Below, in pieces: positions 10,851 through 22,339 of a stretch of 64,000 nt of DNA (positions are counted from its first letter, which is position 1; every line of letters starts with the position of its first letter). The stretch comes from Kappaphycus alvarezii (taxonomy: Eukaryota > Rhodophyta > Florideophyceae > Gigartinales > Solieriaceae). The notes under the pieces are model-generated. The model was not told the DNA's origin. It did no database searches and worked only from the letters and a program-made list of their open reading frames with translations. The position numbers and the translations under genes are program-made. Location: assembly GCA_002205965.3 (NCBI GenBank), contig NADL03000093.1, positions 186,001 to 250,000 on the forward strand, read 5' to 3'.

Positions 10851-13800
10851 GCTTTTCACGTCCACCTATCGGTCTGGGAGACACCGTAATGTATGAATAC
10901 TATCTAGGGCTTTAAATCACGCACTTTAACTGGCCGCACGGCATAGTACAGTATATGTACAGTACTGCACTGTGTCATGTGTTCCGGAAAGATGCAAAAC
11001 AACGTAGATTACGCTTGCCACAAAGATGGAAAGAAAAGAACGGAAACAAGTATTTCATGGTAAAATTGGTTATAACTGCTACAGAATTGAAGAGAACTGC
11101 GAATGTGGCCCACTTTTTAAGACATGTGTTCATACACCTGCGATTTTCGTTTTTCAATTCAAAGGTGTACCATTATATTTCCAAGATGTACCTAGCATGT
11201 AGCCTATTAAAAGCCCATGATAATAGATTTTGATCCACGTAGGGTGTTTCTATATTGTCATTTCAGCGCGAACTGAAGTGGTCCAGTCCAAGGTAACCTG
11301 GATCGCCAAAAATCTGGGATCCCTTCACCAAAAAAATATTTTCGCCAGGTGATTCCAAGATCAATAACCCTCAAAAAAGGGGGCATAATGGAAGCTGTCC
11401 CCGTATCCAGCATCTATAAAAATGAACATGTCGTCATGATCTATATCCCCTTCGTTGTTGAAACCGTAGGTTTCTTTCCAATATGGAAAGAAATCGCTTA
11501 ATCGCTTCAATCTGTCTATTAATTCTACAGAGCGTACGATAGACGTGTCCAATGCATCCTGTTAGCTCTGGGATACGGTTTCGAAGAATTATTCGATTAG
11601 ATTTGCTAGTCTAAGCAATTATGTCACATATTATATCATTTATATTTATAATGGTATAAACATGTAACACATCAATATTCAGAGATTTACGGCTATAGTT
11701 CCACCCACTGCTCTAATGCCGCAACCCGTTACTTCCTTTGCGATACATAATGCAAGCTCGCACTCAAATCAATGGAGTGAGTTTAGCGTTTCCTCCCAAA
11801 CGTTTGTCTTTCAGAGCCCGAACGAGGGCGGAGCGCAAGTTTACGAAAGAGATTTTGACTTAAAGCTTCAAACTTTGATCCATAAAAGAATTCTATATTC
11901 TCAAAGAGTGACAGATTTCCAGTGCGCAGGAGCTCGTGGGGGCTCGATTTTTTATTCTAGTATGTTCACCGACTACACCACATCACTCTCGCTGCGTCCA
12001 TCTCACCCAGAATCAGTAGGCATGAATTCATCGCCCAAATTGAAGACTGGTAAATATTTTTGCCCGCTGAGCGATTTATATAAATGCGTAGGAGGAACAG
12101 GATTAATCTTCATCATCTTCGCATAAGTAAATCATGATGCTGTCTTCACCACTTATGTTTCTAGAAAGATGGATCTAGGTAGGGTGGGAGCAGGGGATAG
12201 TAACGATCAAAACACAGGAAACGCCGTGAGTTTGATAATATGTTTATGGGCAGAAACTTTTCCTTAAAAATTATAAAAAACTCAGTTTATTTTGCGGCCA
12301 ACGTAATTAAAAGGACTAAGATGGGACAGACGAAGAGTACAGACACGAAGCCCGAGATTTCTCTTTGTGTGCTGTAGGATGTCTCGAGCTTCTTCTCATT
12401 ACTTCCCTTACCCGAAAGTACGCATTATTTGCGACCTCAGCACTAGTTTGCTGTCCAATTCAAACCATCATCACTCTTTTACTCAGGAGATGTCGGCACA
12501 AAGTTACTTTGGCAGCTCTAATTCTAACGAGTTTCAACTCACTTTGTAGAATTTTTTTCATTTTTCTTGTAACTGTGTGGTTGTCGTCTTGAACGGATAC
12601 TGTTTTCTTGGTATAAAATTGCTGGCACTACTATCTGCGATTGTTTCTTCTGTCTGTTTGTAGCGAAAGTTGGCTTTGGTATTGGGCTTTTGTGCAATGT
12701 ACGCAGCTGTGCTAGTTGCATAGTGTCTTTGTCGATATTCTGGCATGTAGATAAGTTGGCAAGCTGATGTGCTGGTGTGACGCTATGTTGGTATTCTGGT
12801 ATGCCTGTGCGCTTGCTGATGCAGTGATATAGTGGTGCGCTGCTTTGCTGGTATGATATTATGCTATCACCTGTGGCCTTAGGAGTGCTCGCACTTTGTA
12901 GACCCCAGCTTTGTTTTTCGTGGCGATCAGTTCTTTTGAAACTCCCCGTATTCGCCTGAACAATCGTGAAGGCGACTTTTTAATTGGAACTTTGCACAGT
13001 TTGTTTAGAACCAAGTTTCACTATCTAGTCCGTAGGAATTTTTGAACAAGATGTACAAATAAATTGAGGTTGTAATTTTGGTGAGTAATCTCTGAGAAGC
13101 ATGGTTCCGCTTTTTCAAAGCGTCGGCAATACTTTGGCTGCTCGATATTAATTTCAGCACGTCATGTCCAATTCTTTGGCTTCGAATCTATTACATATGC
13201 TTACATCTGTTGGACTCAGTCGACATTATTTTCCCTCATGAGGAGGAGTTATTTTTTCATAGGGTCCTCCAGAATCGATTTTCGGTGTGTACTTGATATT
13301 GTCCCGTGGGGCAAGTGCCCAAAAGGATATGTGCAGATAGTAACCTCGATCATTTGCGTCCGATCAGGGCAGTATTTACGAACTATAAGATGAATAAATT
13401 ACTCTGCTCTGCTTCAGTCGTCAAGTCAATCAGATGGTAAATCGGTCTCTCAAATTCATGCGTAAAATAAATTCCAGTAATAATACCAGTCTGTACACAT
13501 TCTTGTGAGGAATTAATTTTGAAATATGCGTCGGAAAATACCAACAAGTCAGCTCTTAAAAATTTATGTTTAGGTTTTGGGAAAGCTATTGTCGATTCTA
13601 ACTTTTAAAGTTCCTTAATCATGGTGTTGGACCCGTAAATATGCTGTACCTTTATACAAGAAAGTTTTTGTTATAGATTAAAAGCGACGTACGAGGCTTG
13701 TGGAATGGCTCTAGAGTAAAGCAAAAAATACTCTGTGCATAAGCTTGTACACTTTATGCAGAACTGTACTATGCAGTCCATATTGTACTGGTATGAAATT

Positions 13801-14200
13801 AGGTAACATGGGGTTCTCGAAACAATTGCAATGCAAGATGATGAAAGATGGATAGTTCTTTAGTGGGGACTACAGCAACTCAGAGTTTCACTTTAGTAGA
13901 TTTCTGCAATTTTATGACAATTATTTCACTGATATTAGTGCAGTGAAACCTTTACAGAAATATAAAAAATGATATTTACGCTTTTCAGATATGACTAACC
14001 TCTGAGTATTAGCATATATCCTCGCACTCAATCTTCAGCTTGTACATCCGAGCGGGTGTCAGTACGACCAAACGATTAGCAATACAGCCGCTCGATGCGG
14101 GAGCCTCAGCTCTGCCCTCATTGTTATCGCACGGCAACGCAGCAACTGTCTTCATTCCGTTGGTTCCTATTCAGTTGTCCTATCGCGAGAAGCGGAGCGT
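10851..14200. other. Gene-free stretch with one unassigned frame at 11,716-12,126
   Basis: No domain is recognisable. The longest frame (11,716-12,126, +, 136 codons) begins MPQPVTSFAIHNASSHSNQW and has no motif that I know. A minus frame at 11,361-11,552 (63 codons, acidic) is also unassigned. GTAC-palindrome sequence occurs at 10,944-10,972. Between 12,650 and 12,850 there is a T/G-rich stretch with repeated CTGGTATxxTxTG words. I cannot say whether this is old transposon or host intergenic DNA. Confidence 0.4.
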
Positions 14201-14204
14201 TGTT

Positions 14205-14965
14205 TGCGGGAGCCCAATGAAAACAGGCGCTACTTACAGCGTTCTAACCGAATATCAACGTGCAGTTTCACCTTCAACTGTAAGGGTCGAACCGACGCTT
14301 GCTGCACATCATTGTTCCGCTTCAAGAGAGTTGACTTATTTCGGATGATTCAACTATTTGCCTGGAACAAAGAACGAACTAGTAAAAACAGGTACGACAG
14401 CAGTCCTTGAATTGCTACCTACGTAGTATTGAGGCACCTTTCTACTCCTGATAGGTAGAAAGATATGCCAAAACTATTTGAACGCCATACATCACACTTC
14501 TCAGAAGTATTATGGAAAGGATTGACGCAATTCATGGCATGAAGGTCCGAGGACACTTGATAACGGGAAACATATCTTCAAATTTCCTTGGCTCGCGAAT
14601 TGGGGACTACATAGAGTCGATTGAGGATAAATGGTGCGGTTTGGAAACAGTGTTTGGATATAATGATGGAACAGGGATAGCTAATGCTCGTCCAATTCAT
14701 AATGCATTACAGAAAATAGTTTCTAACGGTCACAAATAGAGTTCTCTTTGAAATGGAAAGCAGTCATCAAACCTGATGGGTTGATTTTGCATGCATCTGG
14801 TCCAATAGACAGTCTGTGTAATGATTGGATGTTAAATTTTCGTAGTGGACCAGAAAATTGTTTGCTATATCTCACTTTGTCATCCAGTATGCCTTACAAG
14901 GCGACAGCGGATACAACAATCTTGTCATTCTGGAAACACAATTCCAAGTATTTGCTCTAAGCGAT
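14205..14965 (+). pseudogene. Harbinger-1: PIF/Harbinger-type transposase remnant
   Basis: A DDE transposase fragment of the PIF/Harbinger (DDE_Tnp_4) kind. The N-terminal part reads FRFKRVDLFRMIQLFAW..RYDS.. (14,310-14,410), then TYVVLRHLSTPDR, a stop, and KDMPKLFERHTSHFSEVLW. The catalytic region is in another frame: LETVFGYNDGTGIANARPIHN (14,641-14,703; the DGT aspartate), SNGHK, a stop and frameshift at 14,737-14,748, then LKWKAVIKPDGLILHASGPID..NDWML (14,745-14,850; second acidic position). At least two frameshifts. No terminal inverted repeats identified. Confidence 0.8.
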
Positions 14966-17211
14966 ACAAAGAAAGCATTCAATAAAGCGATGTCGAAATG
15001 AATCGTAACAGTTGAATTGTACTTCAAAGAAGTGAAACTTTTTTGCTCAACTGTAGACTACAAAAAAAGATGCGAAACGGCGAGTCTCCATTCACGTGAA
15101 TGTACAATGTGCCTCTGCCACTGGCCAACATGCGTAATTACCTACATTCAAACACAGTCGCGCAGTATTTCAATCGTTCACAGCCTCTCTTAGAGGAATA
15201 TGTTAGCCAAAAAGATAATTAAATACGTTTTACTTTTGGCAATTCAGAGAAAAACAGGGGAAACCACAAAGGGGTCCCGAGCTCCGCTGGGCGCTCTTGG
15301 GGGATGCTCCCAAAGCGGGGTCCCGAGGGTTACTACTCCCCCCTGAGGGTCTCGAGGAAATTTTGGGTTGAAGGGAATCAATCTTGTGGGGAAATTTTCC
15401 TTTCAAACACGTAGAAGTCTGCTTTTTTGAATTGCTCCAAAGCGCTGATAAAAAGATTGAACTATTCAGGGTCAAGCTTATTTTGAGCTCTGCGTTCCTT
15501 TTCTTTCTGTTTGCGATCGAAGTTGAATAGCTTCCTTTCAAATTACAAATGTTCCTTTTCTAGCTGAGTGCGCACCATGTCCGCTTCATTTAGTGCCCCT
15601 CCCAGCTTTTCAGGCTCACTCTCGGCATTAAGTTTCTGTAATACAAAAAGTGGTCCTTCCCTCGTGTAATCCAGAAACTTACAACGATCCCGCCACTGAC
15701 TCCGCTTACCGCCGTTTCCAAATTTGTCTACCATCCTCCCTAGATATATTAATACTGTATCCTCTAAAAAAAATCCTCCGCTTCCATCACCAAAAATCGC
15801 CAACCCCGCCCCCAATCTCCATTCTTCTACTCCCTGTCGGACCTACTGACCGTGATGACTATCTACGCCGACAAACAAAAAAAAAGGTGGTCTAATTCGT
15901 GCGTCGCTTGTTTGTCCAAGAAAAGGCCGAGGAGGTACCCGAGGGGCAGGAATAGGAAGTCGAGGAGAGAGTTGGGGAGTCTCTCGAGGAGTGGGCAGCC
16001 CCGGAATTGGTCTACGAGGTTAAAGAAAAGGAGGAGGACGAGGACGAGGAGGATGGTGAGGATTTTGACGAGAAGGAGGATGAGGAGGATGAGGAAAAGG
16101 ATGATGAGAGAAAGGGAGGCATGGGAAGTGTTGGAATGGTGGGCCCGGGACTGGAAAATATGGAACAAGTGGTGCCGACGCTGGAACCGTATGGGGATAT
16201 GTTTAGTAGTTAAGATATCTCCCAGGAGGAAATAGAGAGATATGAGCCGTTCGCAGATATTTGTGGGGTCTCTTGGGCAGCATTGGTATTTTGGAGGAGT
16301 TGTTTGGATCTTATGTAGAGAATGGGAAATAAGAGGACCTCATTGATTGTTAGTTTCTTAAGTATCTTTTGTTTAGAGTGTATTGTCCACAAAAATTGTT
16401 TTTATGCATTTCCTGGTACCTTCTGTAGTTTTATTCGGACTTTAAGGGTAGCCAAAAGTCTATATAAGCGGAGTAAACGGCTTCTTCATGGTGAGATCAA
16501 GCAAGTTGGCAGACAAATTCAAGTCAAGCCCCGAGTAGTATGAAGTTGAGAGTCAACTTCGGACCCAAGAAACCTTTTTCCTACGCTGGTCACAGAGCAT
16601 CAATGGTAGACTCCGACCCTTCCATACTTGCTTGTAGACCTCTCAACTTTCTTCCTTATCCACTCCTTTTTGTTCGTTCAACTATACCAAGGTAGCACTT
16701 TTGTCGCTTGCAACACTTCCTTCTTGGGGTAATTGGTTCTGAGTATCTCTTCTCCCGACGATTTATCCCTATCATTTTCCATGTCGTGTTCACAGAATGG
16801 TGTTTCATTCTTTCATTCTCTTCAGTTTTGCTGTCGTGGCCTTCAGGGGGGTGATCCCTGCCTCCAATGTAGGAAAGTATTAGCTCTATCCCTTCCAATG
16901 CGCCCCTTTCCTTGCACATCCTTCGCTTCTGCTTCTTTACGCGTAATTATTTCTTTCTCCAAGTCAATGGGCGTTTCAGCAATCAAACTCAGAAGCTTTT
17001 CCGTTTCCCGAACCCCTATTAACCCCCGAAAGACCTCTATCAGCTGCATCGCCTTTAACGTAGCTCTTTTGTATCTTTTTGTACAGATACTGTGCATGGT
17101 TTACAGTGTCTTGTGTAGAACAGTAGCACTGAAAGTCGTGTTCCCGATTCCGTGGTTAATTTTTGTAACCGGGAGCGATGGCAATAGAGTGCTGCATTGT
17201 GCAGACACTGC
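14966..17211. other. Stretch without a confident gene; purine-skewed and coiled-coil-like frames
   Basis: On the minus strand, 15,230-15,815 reads in two frames with a helical, charged sequence (KLNAESEPEKLGGALNEADM, TQLEKEHL, a stop, FERKLFNFDRKQKERNAEL). 16,843-17,097 has another helical frame (IDLEKEIITRKEAEAKDVQ). These may be pieces of one old coiled-coil protein. On the plus strand 15,900-16,213 is a GA-rich tract whose frame 16,007-16,213 is mostly Glu/Asp; this is low-complexity DNA. I assign no function. Confidence 0.3.
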
Positions 17212-17216
17212 GACGA

Positions 17217-17560
17217 TGTGGGGAACCGGTGCGGGGAGAAAGGTAAAGAGACCGTTAGTATCCGGTTCGATTGCGCAAGTAGTTGAGGGAGTGAGGATTC
17301 CCCGGCAGTAAGCAGTGCTGTAAGGGATCGGGGAGCGGTAGACCCGAGACAGTTGGAAAAAGGTAGGGCCGGCGAGGTGGAAAGGGTAGCAAGCGCTTAT
17401 CCCCGAAGAGTTAGAACGACTCAGGTTGCTTGTCAACTTATAACAACTGTGGCTGGAGAATTTGGACTCCGCACGCGCACTGCGCATAATAAATACTGAA
17501 AATATTTTTTGGCACTTAACCGACGCTGTGAATTCCAACCCTAACTTTCGAAATGCCACA
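17217..17560 (-). repeat. Copia-2 3' LTR
   Basis: It starts on the minus strand with TGTGGCATTT at 17,560 and ends GTTCCCCACA at 17,217, so the ends TGTGG/CCACA are inverted repeats. It aligns with 23,578-23,920; shared blocks include GGGGAGCGGTA, GGTAGGGCCGGCGAGGT and GGCTGGAGAATTTGGACTCC. The minus-strand G-run GGGGGGAG directly before 17,560 is the polypurine tract. Confidence 0.93.
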
Positions 17561-18518
17561 CTCCCCCCGTTGGCCTGAATTCTCACATTTTTTGGATAGT
17601 AGGACAACCCTAGAAACTACCCGTTGTAGCTTTAAATGGGTTCTCGTCGGCGACCAGCGTCACATCGGTACCCTTCCGAGGACAGTTCCGACTGCCCACT
17701 CACTTCAGTACATTACCGCGTACAAGAAAGATGTTGGAGGTCCGGTGAAGAGCGACTTGGAAGCACGAAGTGACGAGATTGTGGTAGGAACCCTTGTTGA
17801 ACTCAAGCAATCTTCCATTAATCGAGCAGCGTACATGGACTGGCTCGATGACCACTGCAGGGCGCATCCGGATGAGTTTGTTACAATCGGTGGTCCTGGG
17901 TCACGGGATAGAGGAACACGCACAATGAAGTTCATTAATAGAGAGCAGCCGGTCTTTTGCCATTCAGGGCCCGGAGAGTGCGCGCGGGCTGCTTTACTAG
18001 ATGCGATCAGAGCCGTTGATGGATAAGACGAGGCAGTATATTTTGTGTGACGAGGATCAATCTTAGCCCGTAGCCTTGCGGATGCGCTGCGGTGGTTAGA
18101 AAAGAACATGAGACGATACCATTTGACGAAAGAAGACCAGTTTTTGCTTGATGACCTTGACTCCTGGCTCGAAGACCTGACGGAACGTGTCTACCCTGTA
18201 CGGGTATACGGACGAGATGAGATGGATGAGACCGTGGACCATGTCGTTTCCCTTCACGCAGTGAGACGGACGATAATCGATAGTGCGGAGCATTTTGCGA
18301 TGAAGCTGGGAGAAAGCGTATTGAGGGCATGTGTCGGAGATTCATTTGAGTTGAAGAGTGTGATGGAAGTCAGAATGCTCAAAAAGCAGAAGATAGTCAA
18401 AGGGAGGAAAAATAAGAATCGCAGTAGCCATTCGACGCGGAAGGAAGAAAAAAGATTGGGAGCACAGGGACGTAAGGAAATACCTAAGAATAAGATAGCG
18501 GTGTACGATGAGGAATAA
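17553..18518 (+). pseudogene. Antisense ORF of Copia-2, cysteine-peptidase-like motifs
   Basis: A single reading frame of about 320 codons runs opposite to gag and pol, between the 3' LTR and the pol end. It is broken only by TAA (18,024-18,026) and TGA near 18,045; both could arise by C-to-T change. The first ATG sits in the last 8 bases of the LTR, so the true start is uncertain. Seen: a tract PVFCHSGPGECARAALLDAI with Cys at 17,979-17,981; then DHVVSL with His at 18,240-18,242; then TIIDSAEHFAMKL with Asp at 18,279-18,281; then a Lys/Arg-rich tail to the stop. A G-x-C-x3-A helix start, followed by H-V and I-I-D-S strands, is the order of a Cys-His-Asp triad in papain-fold peptidases. The peptidase call is inference. 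It ends tail-to-tail with pol. Confidence 0.6.
17561..17569 (-). promoter_or_regulatory. Copia-2 polypurine tract
   Basis: On the minus strand GGGGGGAG lies immediately upstream of the 3' LTR start TGTGG. This is the expected primer for plus-strand DNA synthesis, and it fixes the element's polarity as minus. Confidence 0.85.
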
Positions 18519-18539
18519 AGAAGGCCTATGAACTGCCTT

Positions 18540-19370
18540 TGTCATTTATTGCCGTTCCCTTTACTCGCTTTGCGTGACGTAGAATGTCTGGATTTAAAAG
18601 ACCAGATGATATTACATCTTTAAGCTTTCGGTATACAAAAATGTGCTTCTTTCATGCGACGGCGAGATTTTGCTAACCACTGACACACTGCATTTTGCTT
18701 ATCTCTCCAGAGTCAAATGTATCACGAAGACGGGAGACCGTTGGGAGAAGTCGATAGTCGGTTCACTCATGAAGTGTGGTGATTTGTCGAATAGAATCAG
18801 TGTGAGTCGACTGTGAGGACAAAATTAAGTTTCACTGGACTCTTTTGAACGGCTTCGATGCCGCCTGCGAATAAAGATGCCCGATCTTTAAAGCTGGCAG
18901 CCGCTAGAATCTCTGTTCCGATCGACGAGAGGATAACTAGTACCTGCTTACTGCTGCTCCAGTCGAGGACATAGAAGAAATCCCCACCCCCGTCTGGAAG
19001 GAAATTTTTGTCAATTACCCTTTTTGACCATAGGAAGCTGAGCCTTGACTGGCATCGTAGAACGCGAGGTGTGCAGGGTTGTAGAGGGACTTTGGAGAAA
19101 GGAAGATGATTGTCGGAGAGAGTGTGTGGAGTTTGGTAACATTGAGATGGCGGTGAGTACATGTGACCCCAAGAGACGGCCGACTTGATGCTGGATGTAG
19201 CTCACTGTGAAATATGCTTGAGAAAGAACGCCATGGTCGAGGAATTTAAATGCCCCTGTGAGAGCCTGGTATGATGTTAACTCGTCACGTTCGGCTGGTT
19301 CCGAGGCTTTCTTGCGACAGGGCCGGATGATTTGGAGAGCCTCAATCTTGTCTAGGTATTCTTTCATATC
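18540..19370 (-). pseudogene. Copia-2 RNase H remnant
   Basis: On the minus strand, 19,011-19,367 reads MKEYLDKIEALQIIRPCRKK, then ELTSYQALTGAFKFLDHGVL and YIQHQVGRLLGSHVLTA: the RT thumb/connection of Copia elements. 18,797-19,060 reads VLDWSSSKQVLVILSSIGTEILAAA..DRASLFAGGIEAVQ and FVLTVDSH, the RNase H core (SSIGxE glutamate and TVDS aspartate). Frameshifts at about 19,060, 18,800 and 18,670. The pol C-terminus ends near 18,540, a few tens of bases from the antisense ORF stop. Confidence 0.85.
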
Positions 19371-20090
19371 AGCGCGGACGTAACCGTCGAGTTCTTAATG
19401 GATTTGCAGACGATTGAAGACCAAGCCTTGTTGAAAATAAAGTTGCCGACAGTTAATTGCTTCCGGATTGCATCGTGGAGGTAGTGGATAGCGTCCGAAG
19501 TTTCGGCTAGAAGGAAGTCATCAGCGACTTTTGCGATACCTAGGCTTATGGAGAGGTCGCAATTGTATCGAGCAAACAACAGTGGCAGACCAGGGATGGG
19601 TTCCGTAAATTCATTCTTCATCCATTCCTCAACGACTAGCTGCCAGAGATGCCCGGACTTAAAGAGTCCGTGTGCGGGTTTGATAATTTTCCAGAGCATA
19701 TGTGAGGAGGAAGCCCAACCCTTCGGAGGTTTCATGAAGATGTCGCGAGTTAAACCCACGGCTTGATGGTAAACATGCTTGATGTAGATGCTAGCAAGAC
19801 GAAGTTTAAGGATGGTGGCGGTGGAAAGGACGAGGCGGATGATGCCGAACTGTGCACTTGAAGATTTAGTACAGACTGTGTGCTTCTCTCTGCCTCGGAT
19901 ACCACTTTAAATTCAACTTCCTTGCATCGGCGAAGAAGCGAAGTTGGAAGAAGTGGTGAGATGATATGATGTTGGCATTGGGGGGAAGGGCCTTGTATTT
20001 AACTTCCTTTTATGCCCTTGCCTTTCGATAATTGTTCTTCTCTGCCTAGATAGCTTTTTTCAATACCCATCTTGGAGCGAACTGCTGTTG
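19370..20090 (-). pseudogene. Copia-2 reverse transcriptase remnant
   Basis: The frame 19,364-19,759 reads GLTRDIFMKPPKGW, then LWKIIKPAHGLFKSGHLW (Copia LxKALYGLxxSxRxW block), LPLLFARYNCDLSISLGIAKVADDFLLAE. The YVDD box is degenerate (VADD; both aspartates kept). Upstream, 19,760-19,830 in a shifted frame gives SIYIKHVYHQAVG, the region before LTRDIF. The stop at 19,395 precedes the RNase H frame. Confidence 0.88.
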
Positions 20091-20123
20091 TAGTTCGCCG
20101 GATTGCTTGTCTCCATGGACCTT

Positions 20124-20960
20124 TTACATATTGCGAAGTCTTTCTTGCTCAGAAGACTGAAGGAAGTGTGGAATCGAAGGTTGTGGATCGGATGCTGAGG
20201 AACCGACGCCCTTTTCCGGCTGAGGAGGGTCATGGGAGGAAGAGAGATTAAACTTGACTGCTTGATCCTTGTTACTCGATGGGTTAGAGGTATGATGTTG
20301 TGTGCCGAACAAGGAGTTGCAAAGTTTGAATGCTTTGGATGAAATTTCCAGTAATGTCTGGTTGATAGGCGAACCTTTGTTTGAAATCAAAGGATAGTGT
20401 GAGGAATACTGCTGCGACCGAAGGGCTTTTTCTTGTTCCATCATCTCGATAACTTCACCATTACTCGCCAAATCAGGTTTTTGCAGAGAATTCTTTTGAA
20501 TAGAAGAAGCAGACTCATCCCTGATGAGGTTTGCAAGAGGTGTCTCTGTATCCATGTCATGCTTTGGGAAGATCTGAGGCATCTTATCTGTAAAATCAGG
20601 GGCAATATCCTGAAAGTCCTCAATGATAACTGAGTAGCTGCGAGGGAACATGAAATCGATGGTATCGAGTTCTTGCAAGAGACTCGACGAAGGAAATCCA
20701 CGAATGTCTTCTCATGCAGCCATCGTCGGTTTACCTGAATGGTCTTCGCTACGGGAAATGAACACAAGATGCGGTGTTTTTGAGCAGACGAAACCACTTT
20801 TCCATGTTCCAGAATTGGGGCCACGCTTGAAGAAGTAGAACTTATCTCCACGTTTGAGATCAGATTGAGATTATTTGTTCGATTTCTGACTCTTTTGTAT
20901 AAGCCTGAGTGCCCTGCTTTCGACCTGCTCTTCGTGAGCATTTCGTGCGACATCAGAGAG
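20124..20960 (-). pseudogene. Copia-2 integrase-RT linker
   Basis: Two overlapping minus frames (20,124-20,678, 184 codons; 20,441-20,953, 170 codons) occupy the space between integrase and RT. The content is Ser/Gln/Asn-rich and without a fold signature (for example SSSHDPPQPEKGVGSSASDPQ), as is usual for the variable linker of Copia polyproteins. I assign it by position only. Confidence 0.55.
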
Positions 20961-21109
20961 TTTGTATTGAGGAAGGCCGATTATCGAAGCTGCTCATTGT
21001 CTTTCTTCCGTAAAGTATATTACTCAGGAAAGTTGCACGCGACAACAATTAAACTCTGTCCCACACTACTTCACGGGTTGTACTGATATTTGCGGCTTAT
21101 TTCAGCAAA

Positions 21110-21780
21110 CGTTCAACTATAGTACGAAGCACGGCGTTCTTTCATTTGATGACACCAAGCTTTTTACGGCGACACGCGGGGCTGGGATCAAACTTGATTC
21201 CAAAATGATCAAGAGAATCACCAGGCTTGAAGTTGAAGAAATCGATATCATCTGAGATCCTGTTGGGGACGCCATGTGCGTCAATCCAATGTATCTCAAG
21301 TTGTCTTGCAAATTTGTCCATTCCTCGCCAGGAAAGTAGCAAAGTGACGAAAAATACGGTGTGGCCATCGGCGATGTGGAGCAAAGGGACGTTTTCGAAG
21401 CCGGGGGAGAAGACAAAATCGATTTGGAGGTGATCGTTCAAACTCGAGAAGATCCTTCCCTATGAAACTTTCAGGGGTTGTAACGGCCTGCCAGTCTCCT
21501 TACAAGTGGTGCACTTGTCGACTGCTGACTCTAAGGCTTGCTTTAAGACTGGGGTCAGGACACCACCCCGTTCCCATACGGTTACCATATCGCATAGAGG
21601 TAGGTGTGAGTACCCATGGACCTTTCTTTGCGAAGCGTCTTGCGATGTCCCCGTATCTGAATCGACGTTTTATGTTTTTTTTTGGAGTTTGTCTCGGAGA
21701 AGTAGCTTTGACAGCTGAATTAAATCTTGAAAGCCGAGGTCTTTGATATAACAACGAACAAATAAGATCGAACGGCGTCC
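21110..21780 (-). pseudogene. Copia-2 integrase remnant
   Basis: 21,142-21,441 (-) reads NDHLQIDFVFSPGF, PLLHIADGHTVFFVTLL, FARQLEIHWIDAHGVPNRISDDIDFFN, FGIKFDPSPACRRKKLGVIK. This follows the integrase core: D in IDFxF, then WIDxHGxPxRISxD for the second aspartate, and the R-x-KLGVIER region where the catalytic glutamate would stand (here the frame continues KRKNAVLRTIV). The 21,500-21,754 frame upstream includes the zinc-domain region in degraded form. Confidence 0.8.
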
Positions 21781-22339
21781 AAGTAAGCGTACACTGTGTC
21801 TAGATCTATAGAAATGGTTGGCTCAGTGTACGTTTGAAAGACAAGGCATTTTGAAGATCAGTTCCCAACAACGAGAGGTAAAGCCAACAACTTTTCGAGT
21901 CCGAGTTGCTACGACTTGTACAGCACGCTGTTTTCGAAAAGGAAGAAAGCATCACCTGGAGTGATATAGAACGGCATCTTGATGTTTAATTCACTCAAGT
22001 TCGCGATCGACAAGACCCAAATCCCACTGTTTCCCGTCGTCGCTACATTTGTGTCCATAGTCGTGGAGAAAAGGCTCGCAATCAATTTCACGGACCTTGA
22101 AATCGATCCCTAATGCGTTGCAAAGAGTAGAAGCGACACGAGCTCCACCAATGCTGCGCGGACATCCTGGGTCGACAATAGGATTGGGATCGTGCTTACT
22201 TTCGAGGATGTCTGAGCGGTCTTCGCGCGAGGCAACGAAACTAATTTGCCTTGTTGCTTGTCGGAGTCTGTCCGAAAAATAATTCCACCAGACCTAGGAA
22301 TTTTGCCTCCGGACCTTGATTCGGAAGCAGCTCCACGAG

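Noticed and set aside
16007-16213. Acidic 68-codon ORF as a nuclear acidic protein
   Set aside because: It is a GA-rich simple-sequence tract with no flanking coding sequence in frame.
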